DNA of 49,863 nucleotides from NCBI GenBank assembly GCA_903900235.1, contig CAIUMH010000015.1:1-49863 (forward strand), read 5' to 3'. Both the position numbers and the translations under genes were made by a program. The notes beneath the pieces are model-generated. The model saw nothing but the letters and a program-made list of their open reading frames with translations, was not told the origin of the DNA and did no database searches. Below, in pieces: positions 25,115-33,205 of this stretch. The first letter of the stretch is position 1. Each line of letters begins with the position of its first letter. Source of the stretch: an uncultured Actinomycetes bacterium (GTDB lineage Bacteria > Actinomycetota > Acidimicrobiia > Acidimicrobiales > RAAP-2).

Positions 25115-26194
25115 ATGGAGGTCCTGGCCTACTACCTGCCGCAATACCACCCGATCCCTGAGAACGATGAATGGTGGGGGGCGGGGTTCACCGAGTGGAC
25201 CAGCGCGACCAGCGGTCGCCCGCTCTTCCGGGGTCACCAGCAGCCGCATCTTCCATCTGACCTTGGGTTCTATGACCTGCGGGTTCCCGAGACCCGCTCC
25301 GCTCAGGCCGACCTGGCGGCCGCCGCTGGCCTAACTGGCTTCATCTACTGGCACTATTGGCTTGGGGGCCGTCGGCTCCTTGAGCGCCCCTTCACCGAGG
25401 TCCTGAGCAGCAACGACCCTGACTTCCCGTTCTGCCTCGCCTGGGCCAACCACAGCTGGCAGCGTCGATGGGGTGATCCCACTCACTACGGCGAGATGCT
25501 CCTCGAGCAGACCTATCCCGGCGAGGACGACGATGCAGCCCACTTCGCAGAGCTTCGCCGAGCCTTCGAGGACCCTCGCTACGTCCGCATCGACGGCCGT
25601 CCCGTGTTGTTCGTCTTCTCCCCCGGACAGCTCCCTGACCCGGCTCGGTTCGTCGAGACCTGGCAGAAACGAGCCCGAGATCTTGGTGGCCTGTACCTCG
25701 TGGCCATGCTCGAGCGGAGCGACTACCGCAATCACGTCGCCGACGGTTTCGACGCAGCAGTGGGAGCAGCCTTCGCCGACACGGTGACCGACCTCGGGAC
25801 AAAGCTCCGCAACGGCCTCATCAATCGCAGGATCCTGAAAGGGCCAAAGCGGTTCGCGTATCCCGAGCACTACGACCCCGCAGGGCTCGACACCATCGAG
25901 GGAACCGCCTTCCCGGTCATCGCCCCCAACTGGGACGACACACCCCGCCTAGGACGGCGAGGCACTGTGGCCACCGACTGTGATCCGACGCGTTTCGCCG
26001 CTCGACTCCGAGGCGCCCTCACCGCCGCCGCCGCGCTTCCCATTGCCGAGCAGGTGCTCATCATCAAGTCCTGGAACGAATGGGGTGAGGGCAACTACCT
26101 CGAGCCGGACCAGGAATTCGGCCACGGCTGGCTCGAGGCGCTACGCAGCGAGCTCGACCGAGGCGGCCACCACACCACCAAGGAGAGCCCATGA
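25115..26194 (+). CDS. WbsX-like glycoside hydrolase family 99-like protein
   Basis: Protein of 359 aa with a GH99-like (WbsX, Glyco_tran_WbsX-type) barrel. The N-terminus VLAYYLPQYHPIPENDEWWGAGF is diagnostic, followed by HQQPHLPSDLGFYDLR, GFIYWHYWLGG, FCLAWANHSWQRRW and, at the end, IKSWNEWGEGNYLEPD. Such genes are common in O-antigen and exopolysaccharide clusters, where the protein trims or builds the chain; GH99 enzymes cut endo-alpha-mannosidic bonds. The ATG at 25115 is fixed by this conserved start. There is no signal peptide. It sits between a sulfotransferase and an enoyl-CoA hydratase, with an ATGA overlap to the latter. Confidence 0.92.
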   Translation: MEVLAYYLPQYHPIPENDEWWGAGFTEWTSATSGRPLFRGHQQPHLPSDLGFYDLRVPETRSAQADLAAAAGLTGFIYWHYWLGGRRLLERPFTEVLSSNDPDFPFCLAWANHSWQRRWGDPTHYGEMLLEQTYPGEDDDAAHFAELRRAFEDPRYVRIDGRPVLFVFSPGQLPDPARFVETWQKRARDLGGLYLVAMLERSDYRNHVADGFDAAVGAAFADTVTDLGTKLRNGLINRRILKGPKRFAYPEHYDPAGLDTIEGTAFPVIAPNWDDTPRLGRRGTVATDCDPTRFAARLRGALTAAAALPIAEQVLIIKSWNEWGEGNYLEPDQEFGHGWLEALRSELDRGGHHTTKESP

Positions 26195-26979
26195 ACGACC
26201 AGGGTCCACTGCACGTCACCCATGACGGTGACGTCGCCACCTTGTGGCTCAATCGGCCTGCCAAGCGCAATGCGGTGACCTACGAGATGTGGGATCTGTT
26301 TCCCTCCGTGCTCGAAGCCCTTGCCGCAGAGGGACCCAGGGTCGTCCTGGTGCGTGGCGCCGGAGGGCACTTTTGTGCCGGCGCCGACATCATCGGTCTC
26401 GGCCCCTCACTGGCCGACGCCGGCGTACCGGGCGGCTACCGCGAGGTCAATGCCCGGGCCGAGGATGCGCTGATGGCATTCGCCCTCCCGGTCATCGCCG
26501 TCGTCGAGGGAAACTGCATCGGCGGTGGCTGGCAGATCGCCTCTGCGTGCGACCTGCGAGTCGCCGGGTCCTCAACGCTGCTCGGCATCACCCCGGCCCG
26601 CCTCGGGATCACCTATCCACCCGAAGCCGTCCGTCGCACCATGGCTCTCGTCGGGCCCTCGGCCACCAAGCGCCTTCTCTTCACGGGCGAGCTCATCGAC
26701 GCTACCGAGGCGATGCGCCTCGGATTCCTCGACATCGTGGTGGACGACGAAGACCTCGATACCACCGTCGCAGAGCTCGCCAGCACCTTGGCTGAACGCT
26801 CGGCACTCACCCAGGTGGCCACCAAGATGCTCGTCAACTCAGAGATCCTCGGCTCCGCCCACCTGCGCCGCCGTCACGACGAGCTCGAGACGGCCTCGCG
26901 CGATTCGGTCGACCTCGCTGAGGGACTCGCTGCCTTCGCCGAAAAGCGCCCAGCCACCTTCACCTGGCGACCAGCCTGA
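26191..26979 (+). CDS. Enoyl-CoA hydratase/isomerase family protein
   Basis: Crotonase-fold protein of 262 aa. The oxyanion-hole motifs are GAGGHFCAGADI near the N-terminus and VEGNCIGGGWQIASACDLRV in the middle. The next motif is TPARLGITYPPEAVRR. At the usual catalytic Glu positions the alignment is unclear, so the reaction (hydration, isomerisation or another CoA-thioester step) is open. It is translationally coupled to the WbsX-like gene by an ATGA overlap (26191-26194). That is odd for a fatty-acid enzyme and suggests it acts on a lipid or acyl part of the same product, or is simply carried along. Its TGA stop directly abuts that of the converging glycosyltransferase. Confidence 0.92.
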   Translation: MNDQGPLHVTHDGDVATLWLNRPAKRNAVTYEMWDLFPSVLEALAAEGPRVVLVRGAGGHFCAGADIIGLGPSLADAGVPGGYREVNARAEDALMAFALPVIAVVEGNCIGGGWQIASACDLRVAGSSTLLGITPARLGITYPPEAVRRTMALVGPSATKRLLFTGELIDATEAMRLGFLDIVVDDEDLDTTVAELASTLAERSALTQVATKMLVNSEILGSAHLRRRHDELETASRDSVDLAEGLAAFAEKRPATFTWRPA

Positions 26980-28116
26980 TCAGCCAGCAGCCAGCCTGGC
27001 AATGAGCTCGAGCGCCCGGGCCGAGTGCTCCGCCGCTCCGAAGCGTTCGTCGAGGTGATCGTGGCCTGCCGCCACAATGCTCGCAAGATCATCACGGCGC
27101 CCGAGGCCATCGACCAGGGCCGCCAACTCGGCGGGGTCGCTCCCGATGAGCACATCGACGCCATTGCGGCCTGACACGGTGGCGGCCGATGCAGGGGTCG
27201 TGATCACGGGACAGCCAATGGCCCAGCCTTGGATAATTCCGTTCTTGACCCCGTTTGCCTCGAAGGCCGGGACCACAGTGGCCACCGCCGAGCGATAGAG
27301 CGGCCGGGGGTCGAGGAGCGGCCCGATGAGCTCGACCTTGGGGCCGGCCCGGTCGAGAAGGATGCGGTGATGTCCGGTGGCCGAGACGAGCCGGAACCGG
27401 AGATCTGGCGGCCACCCCCGTTCCTCGAGCGCATCGATGATCGCTGCCAGCGGCTCAGCCGTCCGCTCCATCATCAAGTTGGCCACCACGACGACGTCGG
27501 CGGGACCGGCGGATGCATCGACGGGGCCGTCGGCCGCCCAGTAGGCAATATCGATGCCATGAGGGATCACCATGACCGGCCGGGAGAAGCGCTCCGAAGC
27601 CCATGAAACGTCCTGCTCGCGCAGTACGACGATGACCGAGGCGGCCCCCGCTGCCGCCAGCTCGGCGCGGCGAAGGCTCTGCGACAGCGAGAATCGCCCG
27701 GCCCTGCGGTGAGCCCGTGATCGACCCAGTCGCTCTTCGGCGAAGAAGGCGAGGGGGGCGAGGCCTGCGACGCAGCGCACCAACTCGGCATTCCAGAGCG
27801 CCAGCACCACGATGACCTCGGGTTCCGTGGCGGCGATTGTCCCCCGAAGACGTCGCTCGGCGGACGAGAGCCTCCCGGTGCGCAGCAACGCCAGTCGAGC
27901 CAGCCGAGCCATCCGTCCGTCAGGCCTGCCACACAGGTCAGGCTCGATGACCGCCACGTCGATTCTGTCGACCAGATCCCGGCGATCGGCCGCAATGCCG
28001 ACGACCGAGACCTCGTGCGTCGGCTGCAGCGTCTCAAGGAGCAGCCGGTCGCGGTTCACAAAGCCTTGGGCGACGGGGTTCCCCGGGCGACACACCATCA
28101 GGGCAGTGACGCGCAT
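26980..28116 (-). CDS. Glycosyltransferase (GT4-like), second of a paralogous pair
   Basis: GT-B glycosyltransferase of 378 aa, paralogous to the gene at 22854-24032. Shared blocks are GNPVAQGFVNRDRLL at the N-terminus, SVVGIAADR, RPVMVIPHGIDIAYW, ADVVVVANLMMERTAEPL, LRFRLVSATGHHRI, and ANGVKNGIIQGWAIGCPVITTPASAATV. No membrane helix is present. The ATG at 28116 is used; a TTG directly before it is also in frame. It converges on the enoyl-CoA hydratase with no base between the two stop codons. It probably transfers a sugar in the same sulfated-glycan pathway as its neighbours. Confidence 0.85.
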   Translation of the reverse strand: MRVTALMVCRPGNPVAQGFVNRDRLLLETLQPTHEVSVVGIAADRRDLVDRIDVAVIEPDLCGRPDGRMARLARLALLRTGRLSSAERRLRGTIAATEPEVIVVLALWNAELVRCVAGLAPLAFFAEERLGRSRAHRRAGRFSLSQSLRRAELAAAGAASVIVVLREQDVSWASERFSRPVMVIPHGIDIAYWAADGPVDASAGPADVVVVANLMMERTAEPLAAIIDALEERGWPPDLRFRLVSATGHHRILLDRAGPKVELIGPLLDPRPLYRSAVATVVPAFEANGVKNGIIQGWAIGCPVITTPASAATVSGRNGVDVLIGSDPAELAALVDGLGRRDDLASIVAAGHDHLDERFGAAEHSARALELIARLAAG

Positions 28117-28138
28117 CAACGACGCTCTAGGACCAGCA

Positions 28139-28165
28139 ACGATGAGACCTGCACGGCCTCATCGT
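28139..28165. promoter_or_regulatory. Inverted repeat between divergent glycosyltransferase and aquaporin genes
   Basis: ACGATGAG (28139-28146) and CTCATCGT (28158-28165) are exact inverted copies, with a further inner CC/GG pair and a TGCAC loop. It lies 23 nt upstream of the glycosyltransferase start and 140 nt upstream of the aquaporin start, as an operator would. A TACGAT box at 28222-28227 may be the aquaporin -10. Confidence 0.35.
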
Positions 28166-28304
28166 CGCACACCCGGACCCGCCGCCGGCGATGGGATCCC
28201 TCAACATCACTGTCAGGTTCCCTACGATCGTGGCCGTCGCCCGAATCGGCGTCAGCAGTGAGCCAGCAATACGACCAACAACCAACCAGCAACAAGGAGA
28301 GACC

Positions 28305-29039
28305 ATGCCACTCAGTCGCAAGCTCGGCGCCGAGCTCCTCGGCACCGCCATCCTCGTGTTCTTCGCCTGTGGCGTCGCAACCCTGAGCTTCGGAAAGGGC
28401 TTCGCCTTCTCCGGACTCCTCGGCCCATCATCGATGGGCATCGTGGCCACCGCCTTGGCGTTCGGTCTCGTGCTCATGGGGCTCATCTATGCCATCGGCT
28501 CGATCTCGGGCTGCCACGTCAACCCCGCGGTGACCATTGGCGCCCTCGTCGCCGGAAGGATCACCCTGGTCGAAGCGGTTGGCTACTGGGTCGCACAGTT
28601 TGTCGGCGGCCTCCTTGGTGCCCTTGCGCTGTGGAGTGTGTTCTCGGGCTCACCGAAGTACTCGCGCACCATCACCGGCCTCGGCGCCGACGGGTACGGC
28701 AGCGCCTCAATGGTCAAGATCGATGTGGGCCACGCCTTCTTGGTCGAAGTGATCCTGACCGCCGTATTCATCTTCGTGATCCTGTCGGTCACATCCAAGC
28801 TCGGCAACGCGGTCACCGCCGGTGTGGCCATCGGCCTCACCCTGACCTTCGTCCACCTGATTGGCATACCGCTGACAGGCACGTCGGTGAACCCGGCCCG
28901 ATCATTCGGTCCGGCCCTCGTCGTCGGCGGTACGGCGCTGCACCAGTTGTGGCTCTTCATCGTCGCCCCGCTCGTCGGTGGTGTGGTCGGTGCTGCCGTC
29001 CACGTGGGCCTCTTCGGCCGAGAGTCTTCGGCCGCCTAA
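28305..29039 (+). CDS. Aquaporin (MIP family channel)
   Basis: Membrane channel of the major intrinsic protein family, 244 aa with six membrane segments and two half-helices. Both NPA boxes are intact: CHVNPAVT (residues 73-75) and TSVNPARSFGPAL (196-198), the second followed by the selectivity-filter Arg199. The N-terminus KLGAELLGTAILVFFACG is typical of AqpZ-like water channels, though glycerol or another small solute is possible. The ATG has AAGGAGA 6 nt upstream. A strong hairpin follows the stop. Confidence 0.93.
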   Translation: MPLSRKLGAELLGTAILVFFACGVATLSFGKGFAFSGLLGPSSMGIVATALAFGLVLMGLIYAIGSISGCHVNPAVTIGALVAGRITLVEAVGYWVAQFVGGLLGALALWSVFSGSPKYSRTITGLGADGYGSASMVKIDVGHAFLVEVILTAVFIFVILSVTSKLGNAVTAGVAIGLTLTFVHLIGIPLTGTSVNPARSFGPALVVGGTALHQLWLFIVAPLVGGVVGAAVHVGLFGRESSAA

Positions 29040-29060
29040 TTCCCCCTCCTCGTGAGGTTT

Positions 29061-29096
29061 CAACAAGGGCGCCGGAGCAATCCGGCGCCCTTGTTG
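29061..29096 (+). terminator. Perfect 16-bp terminator hairpin with GCAA tetraloop
   Basis: The arms 29061-29076 and 29081-29096 are exact inverted copies around the GNRA-type loop GCAA. It lies 21 nt after the aquaporin stop. No U-run follows beyond the TTGTTG within the stem, so termination may be Rho-assisted or of the actinobacterial U-poor kind. It ends 32 nt before the PPK2 start. Confidence 0.75.
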
Positions 29097-29128
29097 CATC
29101 TCGCGCCGCTACCACCGAGAATCAGACG

Positions 29129-29932
29129 ATGCTCCAGCGCCTCGCCGATGTCGACCTCTCTCCGCGGCTGTCGAAGCCCGAGTCCATCGAGAAGATCCTG
29201 CTGCTCCAGCGACGATTGCTTCACCTGCGGCTGGTCTGCGGTGGACTCATCGGCTCCGGTCCTGTCGGAGAGGGCGACAAGCGACTCGGTCCGCCGCTGC
29301 TCGTGATCATGGAGGGATGGGATGCCGCCGGCAAAGGAGGGGCCATCCGACGCCTCACCGAGCCGATCGATCCTCGGCACTACACGGTGGCACCCTTCGC
29401 CGCACCCACCCCGCGTGAGCTGCGCCACCACTTCATGTGGCGATTCTTCCCTCTGGTGCCCGGCTGGGGTGGCATGACGATCTTCGATCGATCCTGGTAC
29501 GGACGGGTCCTCGTCGAGCGGGTCGAGAACCTCATCGATGAGCCGGTCTGGCAACGCGCCTATCACGAGATCAACGACATCGAGACCTCGTTCATCGAGG
29601 AGGGGATGGTCATCGTGAAGCTCTTCCTCCACATCTCCGACGAGGAACAGCTCAAGCGCTTCGAAGCCCGCCAGGTCGACCCTCTCAAGTCCTGGAAGCT
29701 CACCGACGAAGACTGGCGCAATCGCAAGAAGCGGGCTGAGTACGAGCTGGCCATTGACGAGATGCTCGCTCGGACCGACACCTCGCCCGCCCCGTGGGAC
29801 GTGATCCCGGCCGACTCCAAGCACCTGGCGCGAGTCCTGACACTCGAGACCGTGATCCACCGCCTCGAGGCGGGCATGCGCCGCGCCGGGCTCGAGCCTC
29901 CCGAGTCAAGGGGCGACGACTACGGCACCTGA
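29129..29932 (+). CDS. ppk2: Polyphosphate kinase 2 (PPK2) family protein
   Basis: Enzyme of 267 aa that moves phosphate between polyphosphate and nucleotides. The Walker A loop is IMEGWDAAGKGGAIRRL (residues 60-76) and the Walker B/lid region is TIFDRSWYGRVLVERVE. The characteristic RWPHYTVAPFAAPTPRE-like step is present here as PRHYTVAPFAAPTPREL, along with RRFFPLVPG-like WRFFPLVPGWGG and the C-terminal SPAPWDVIPADSKHLARV. Single-domain PPK2s of this size mostly make NDP or NTP from polyP; the direction and the base cannot be told. The ATG at 29129 has no strong ribosome-binding site. It follows the hairpin terminator, so it has its own promoter. Confidence 0.92.
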   Translation: MLQRLADVDLSPRLSKPESIEKILLLQRRLLHLRLVCGGLIGSGPVGEGDKRLGPPLLVIMEGWDAAGKGGAIRRLTEPIDPRHYTVAPFAAPTPRELRHHFMWRFFPLVPGWGGMTIFDRSWYGRVLVERVENLIDEPVWQRAYHEINDIETSFIEEGMVIVKLFLHISDEEQLKRFEARQVDPLKSWKLTDEDWRNRKKRAEYELAIDEMLARTDTSPAPWDVIPADSKHLARVLTLETVIHRLEAGMRRAGLEPPESRGDDYGT

Positions 29933-29974
29933 GGACTGTGGCACGAACCCACGCGGTTCTGCGAGAGTGGCGGT

Positions 29975-30934
29975 GTGACGAACTCTCCTCGCTATGGCAT
30001 CACCATCCCCTTCGACGGCATCTCCCTTGCCGACCATCGGCCGATGTACACCCAGCTCGCCGACCTCGGCTACACCGATGTCTGGTCTGCTGAGACCGAC
30101 GGAGCAGATGGCTTCACACCCCTCGCCCTTGCGGCAGCATGGGAGGAGCGGCTCAACCTCGGCGTCGCCATCGCCCCGGTGTACACCAGGGGGCCAGCGC
30201 TGCTCGCCCAGACGGCCGCAGCGATGGCCGAGGTCGCCCCCGGCCGCGTCACCATCGGCCTTGGTGCCTCAAGCCCGGTGATCGTGCAGAACTGGAATGG
30301 CATCGCCTACGACGAGCCGTTCAAGCGCACTCGTGACACCCTCCGATTTGTCAAGGCCGCCCTGACCGGCGACAAGATCACCGAGGAGTACGACACCTTC
30401 TCGATCAACGGGTTCCGCATGGCCAGGCCACCCGCCATCGCCCCCAAGATCTACCTGGCGGCCTTGCGGCCGGGAATGCTGCGCCTCGCCGGAGCGGAAG
30501 CCGACGGTGTCATCTTGAACTGGCTGAGCGCCAACGATGTGACCACCGTGCTCGCCGAGGCTGGCACGACCGACGTGGCGGCTCGCCTCTTCGTCATCCC
30601 CACCGAGGATGCCGATACGGCCCGCTTCGTCGGGCGACGGATGATCACCGCCTACCTGAACGTCGATGCCTACGCCAACTTCCACCGGTGGCTCGGTCGG
30701 GGACCTGCGCTCGAGCCGATGTGGGAAGCATGGGCGGCCGGAGACCGTAAGCGGGCCCTTGAGGTGATTCCCGACGAAGTCGTCGACGACCTGATCATCC
30801 ACGGCTCCTACGCACAATGTCGGGCTCACATTGCCCGCTACGTCGATGCCGGGGTCAACATCCCAGCGCTCGCCGTGATCCCCTTCGGCGTCGATCTGCC
30901 CGAGGCCATCGAAGCGCTCAGTCCGTCAGCCTGA
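29975..30934 (+). CDS. LLM class F420-dependent oxidoreductase
   Basis: Luciferase-like monooxygenase-fold protein of 319 aa, (beta/alpha)8 barrel, probably using coenzyme F420. Recognisable parts are YGITIPFDGISLAD, YTDVWSAETDGADGFTPLALAA, NLGVAIAPVYTRGPALLAQTAAAMAEVAPGR-type N-terminal blocks, and GLGASSPVIVQNWNG, which is a cofactor-phosphate loop. APKIYLAALRPGMLRLAGAEADGVILN is the conserved mid-region. F420-using actinobacteria have many such proteins for redox of lipids and other compounds; the substrate is unknown. The start is a GTG. A short-chain dehydrogenase gene begins only a few nt after its stop. Confidence 0.88.
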   Translation: MTNSPRYGITIPFDGISLADHRPMYTQLADLGYTDVWSAETDGADGFTPLALAAAWEERLNLGVAIAPVYTRGPALLAQTAAAMAEVAPGRVTIGLGASSPVIVQNWNGIAYDEPFKRTRDTLRFVKAALTGDKITEEYDTFSINGFRMARPPAIAPKIYLAALRPGMLRLAGAEADGVILNWLSANDVTTVLAEAGTTDVAARLFVIPTEDADTARFVGRRMITAYLNVDAYANFHRWLGRGPALEPMWEAWAAGDRKRALEVIPDEVVDDLIIHGSYAQCRAHIARYVDAGVNIPALAVIPFGVDLPEAIEALSPSA

Positions 30935-30939
30935 ACATT

Positions 30940-31926
30940 TTGCCTGCCGAACCACCAGCCCCGACCGGATTCGCCCGGGCCATCGACTCAGCTCTCGAGG
31001 CCAGCATCGTCGGGAGTTTCACGAGAATCGGACCGGTCGTGAGACGCCGACTGTCCTCGTTCGCCGAGCCCGTCCATCGGCCGGGGCGAGCCGTGGTGCT
31101 CACCGGCGCCACCTCGGGCCTCGGACGCGCCTCTGCTCGATTCCTCGGCGCCTTGGGCATGACAGTGGTAGCGGTCGGTCGGGATCCCCGGCGTCTCGAG
31201 GAGGTGGCCCGAGAGATCGAGATTGCCGGTGGGACTGCATACCCTGAGGCGTGCGACCTCGCCGACCTCGACCAGACCGCTGACCTTGCGGAGCGAATCA
31301 CCAGACGCCTCGACCACATCGACGTCCTCGTGCACAATGCCGGTGCACTGCTCGGCGAGCGCACCGAAACACCACAGGGTCACGAGACCACCGTGGCTGT
31401 GCACCTCCTCAGCCCACACCTGCTCACCGTTCGGCTCCGGCCGCTGCTCAAGGCGGCCGACCAAGCAAAGGTGATCACGATGACGTCCGGGGGGATGTAC
31501 ACCGAGCGCTTCGCTCTCGATCGCCTTGAGATGACCGATGACTACCGAGGGAGCGTCGCCTATGCCCGAGCCAAGCGCGCTCAGGTCGTATGGACGGTGG
31601 CCCTTCAGGCTCGAGAGCCGGCCGAAGGTTTGGACTTCTCTCTTGTCCACCCCGGATGGGCCAAGACACCGGGTGTGGCCGATTCCCTGCCCACCTTCTC
31701 TCGAGCTCTCGGGCCGCTCCTGCGGACACCGGCCGAAGGCGTCGATACGCTCGTGTGGCTTTGCAGTCTCGATCCGGGAATCCCAGCCGGCGGCCGCCTT
31801 TGGCTCGATCGCCGGCCCCGGCCGTTCTACCGACTCAGCTCGACAAGGGTGAGCGATGAGCGGCTTGCCGAACAGGGCACCGAACTACTGGCCTGGCTCG
31901 ATCAAGCGATCGAGGCCACGAAATGA
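30940..31926 (+). CDS. Short-chain dehydrogenase/reductase (DHRS12-like)
   Basis: SDR-family oxidoreductase of about 328 aa. The cofactor motif is VVLTGATSGLGRAS, NAGALLGER follows, the catalytic Ser is in MTSGGMY, and the catalytic Tyr/Lys pair is YARAK. The GMYTERFALDRLEM stretch and an N-terminal extension before the Rossmann fold recall the DHRS12-type group, so a lipid-related alcohol or ketone substrate is plausible. The start is uncertain: a TTG at 30940 five nt after the LLM stop is used here, but a GTG closer to the Rossmann fold is also in frame and neither has a ribosome-binding site. Close spacing indicates an operon with the LLM gene. Confidence 0.82.
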   Translation: MPAEPPAPTGFARAIDSALEASIVGSFTRIGPVVRRRLSSFAEPVHRPGRAVVLTGATSGLGRASARFLGALGMTVVAVGRDPRRLEEVAREIEIAGGTAYPEACDLADLDQTADLAERITRRLDHIDVLVHNAGALLGERTETPQGHETTVAVHLLSPHLLTVRLRPLLKAADQAKVITMTSGGMYTERFALDRLEMTDDYRGSVAYARAKRAQVVWTVALQAREPAEGLDFSLVHPGWAKTPGVADSLPTFSRALGPLLRTPAEGVDTLVWLCSLDPGIPAGGRLWLDRRPRPFYRLSSTRVSDERLAEQGTELLAWLDQAIEATK

Positions 31927-31977
31927 GGCGGACACTGTGACGAACGCCAGCAGGGCAACGACACGAACGGAGACACC

Positions 31978-32052
31978 ATGACCTGACCCGACCACGCCGA
32001 CGCCAGCGCCTCGTCTCCCGATGAAATAAACGCTCGCAGTATTGCCATCTGG
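31978..32052 (+). other. Apparent interrupted 5' end of the LtrA-like gene (ATG, in-frame TGA at codon 3)
   Basis: An ATG at 31978 with GGAG 6 nt upstream reads ATG-ACC-TGA, then stays open in the same frame through PDHADASASSPDEINARSIAIW into the conserved VELFYDLIYV. This looks like the true start made non-functional by a nonsense change, or a sequencing error. Confidence 0.55.
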
Positions 32053-33159
32053 GTGGAACTGTTTTATGACCTGATCTACGTGGCAGCCATGCTGATCTTC
32101 TCGGCTGCGGTCGAGCATGTCCGGCCACAGTCGGGGGTGGTGTGGATCATCGGCAGCTTCGCCGCCGTGTGGTGGATCTGGTTCCTCACTACCGCCTGCG
32201 CCAACCGTTTCCCCACCTCCAACCTCATCCATCGTCTCCTGCTGCTGTTTCAGATGATGGTCATCGTGCTGATGTCGATGGAAGCCAGAGTCTCGGTCAT
32301 CCGCGACTCGAACTGGCTCGCTCTCGACTACGGCCTCCTCTTGCTCACTGTGGCCATCATGTACGCCAGGGCTTGGCGCACGAGTGGCGATGCCGGGGCC
32401 CTCCGCCTTGCGGTCATCAACGGGGCCGCCGCCCTGCCATTCTTGGTCGCATCAGGCCTTCCCGAGTCACCCCGAATAGTCCTGTGCGTCATCGGACTCG
32501 TGGTCGCCACCGTCCCGTACCTGCTCACCTGGCGACGCCTTGAGCCTCTCTCCGCTCAGATGGAGGGGCACTTCGTCGAGAGGATGGCGGCATTCACCCT
32601 GATCGTCTTCGGCGAGGCGTTCACCGAGGTGGCCATCCGAGTGAGTGGACCAAAGCTCGTCGAGATCGACCTCGTGTCGATGGCGTACGAGTTCCTCCTC
32701 TCCTTCATCATGTTCACCATCTACTTCCGCGACGCCCCGGCCGCTGGCGTGCAGCGACGGCGCTTCGAGTGGTGGTCCTTTTGGCACCTGTTCATGCTCA
32801 TCGGAATCGCAAGCACGGCCATCGCAGCAACCCAGATCATCCATGTCGATCCCGGTCATCACCTCCCGAATTCGGAGATCCTGAAGCTGAGCGGCTCGCT
32901 CGTGCTCTTCTTTGTCGGCATCGCCGGAGTCGGGTACTGCGAACGTCGGTCCCCTCACGGTCCGCTCCTACGACTCCGCTTGCTAACGGCTCTCGCCGTC
33001 ACCCTCATCGGCGTGGCGTGCTGGCAGTGCTCATGGATCCATCTCTCCGCTGCGCTCAGTGCCTTCTTGGTGGTCGCGATGGGAAGTGCCATGTGGTCAT
33101 CGCGTCTGCGAGCGGACACCGAGGTTCTGCCCGCCGAGGTCGAGGCCATCGCTGCGTGA
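32053..33159 (+). CDS. Low temperature requirement protein A (LtrA)-like membrane protein
   Basis: Polytopic membrane protein with about ten hydrophobic segments, recognised as LtrA-like by VELFYDLIYVAAM at the start of the first helix, FVERMAAFTLIVFGEAFTEV and IMFTIYFRDAP. LtrA proteins have no settled biochemical role. The coordinates begin at a GTG inside the conserved ELF(Y/F)DL motif, because the better upstream ATG (31978, with a ribosome-binding site) is cut off by a TGA two codons later. About 25 residues of the normal N-terminus would be lost. The body of the gene shows no decay, so translation may re-initiate, or the TGA may be an assembly error. Confidence 0.8.
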   Translation: MELFYDLIYVAAMLIFSAAVEHVRPQSGVVWIIGSFAAVWWIWFLTTACANRFPTSNLIHRLLLLFQMMVIVLMSMEARVSVIRDSNWLALDYGLLLLTVAIMYARAWRTSGDAGALRLAVINGAAALPFLVASGLPESPRIVLCVIGLVVATVPYLLTWRRLEPLSAQMEGHFVERMAAFTLIVFGEAFTEVAIRVSGPKLVEIDLVSMAYEFLLSFIMFTIYFRDAPAAGVQRRRFEWWSFWHLFMLIGIASTAIAATQIIHVDPGHHLPNSEILKLSGSLVLFFVGIAGVGYCERRSPHGPLLRLRLLTALAVTLIGVACWQCSWIHLSAALSAFLVVAMGSAMWSSRLRADTEVLPAEVEAIAA

Positions 33160-33205
33160 GCACCCGCCCATGCACCGGAGGCTGCCGAAGTGCTAGGAGA
33201 TGGAG

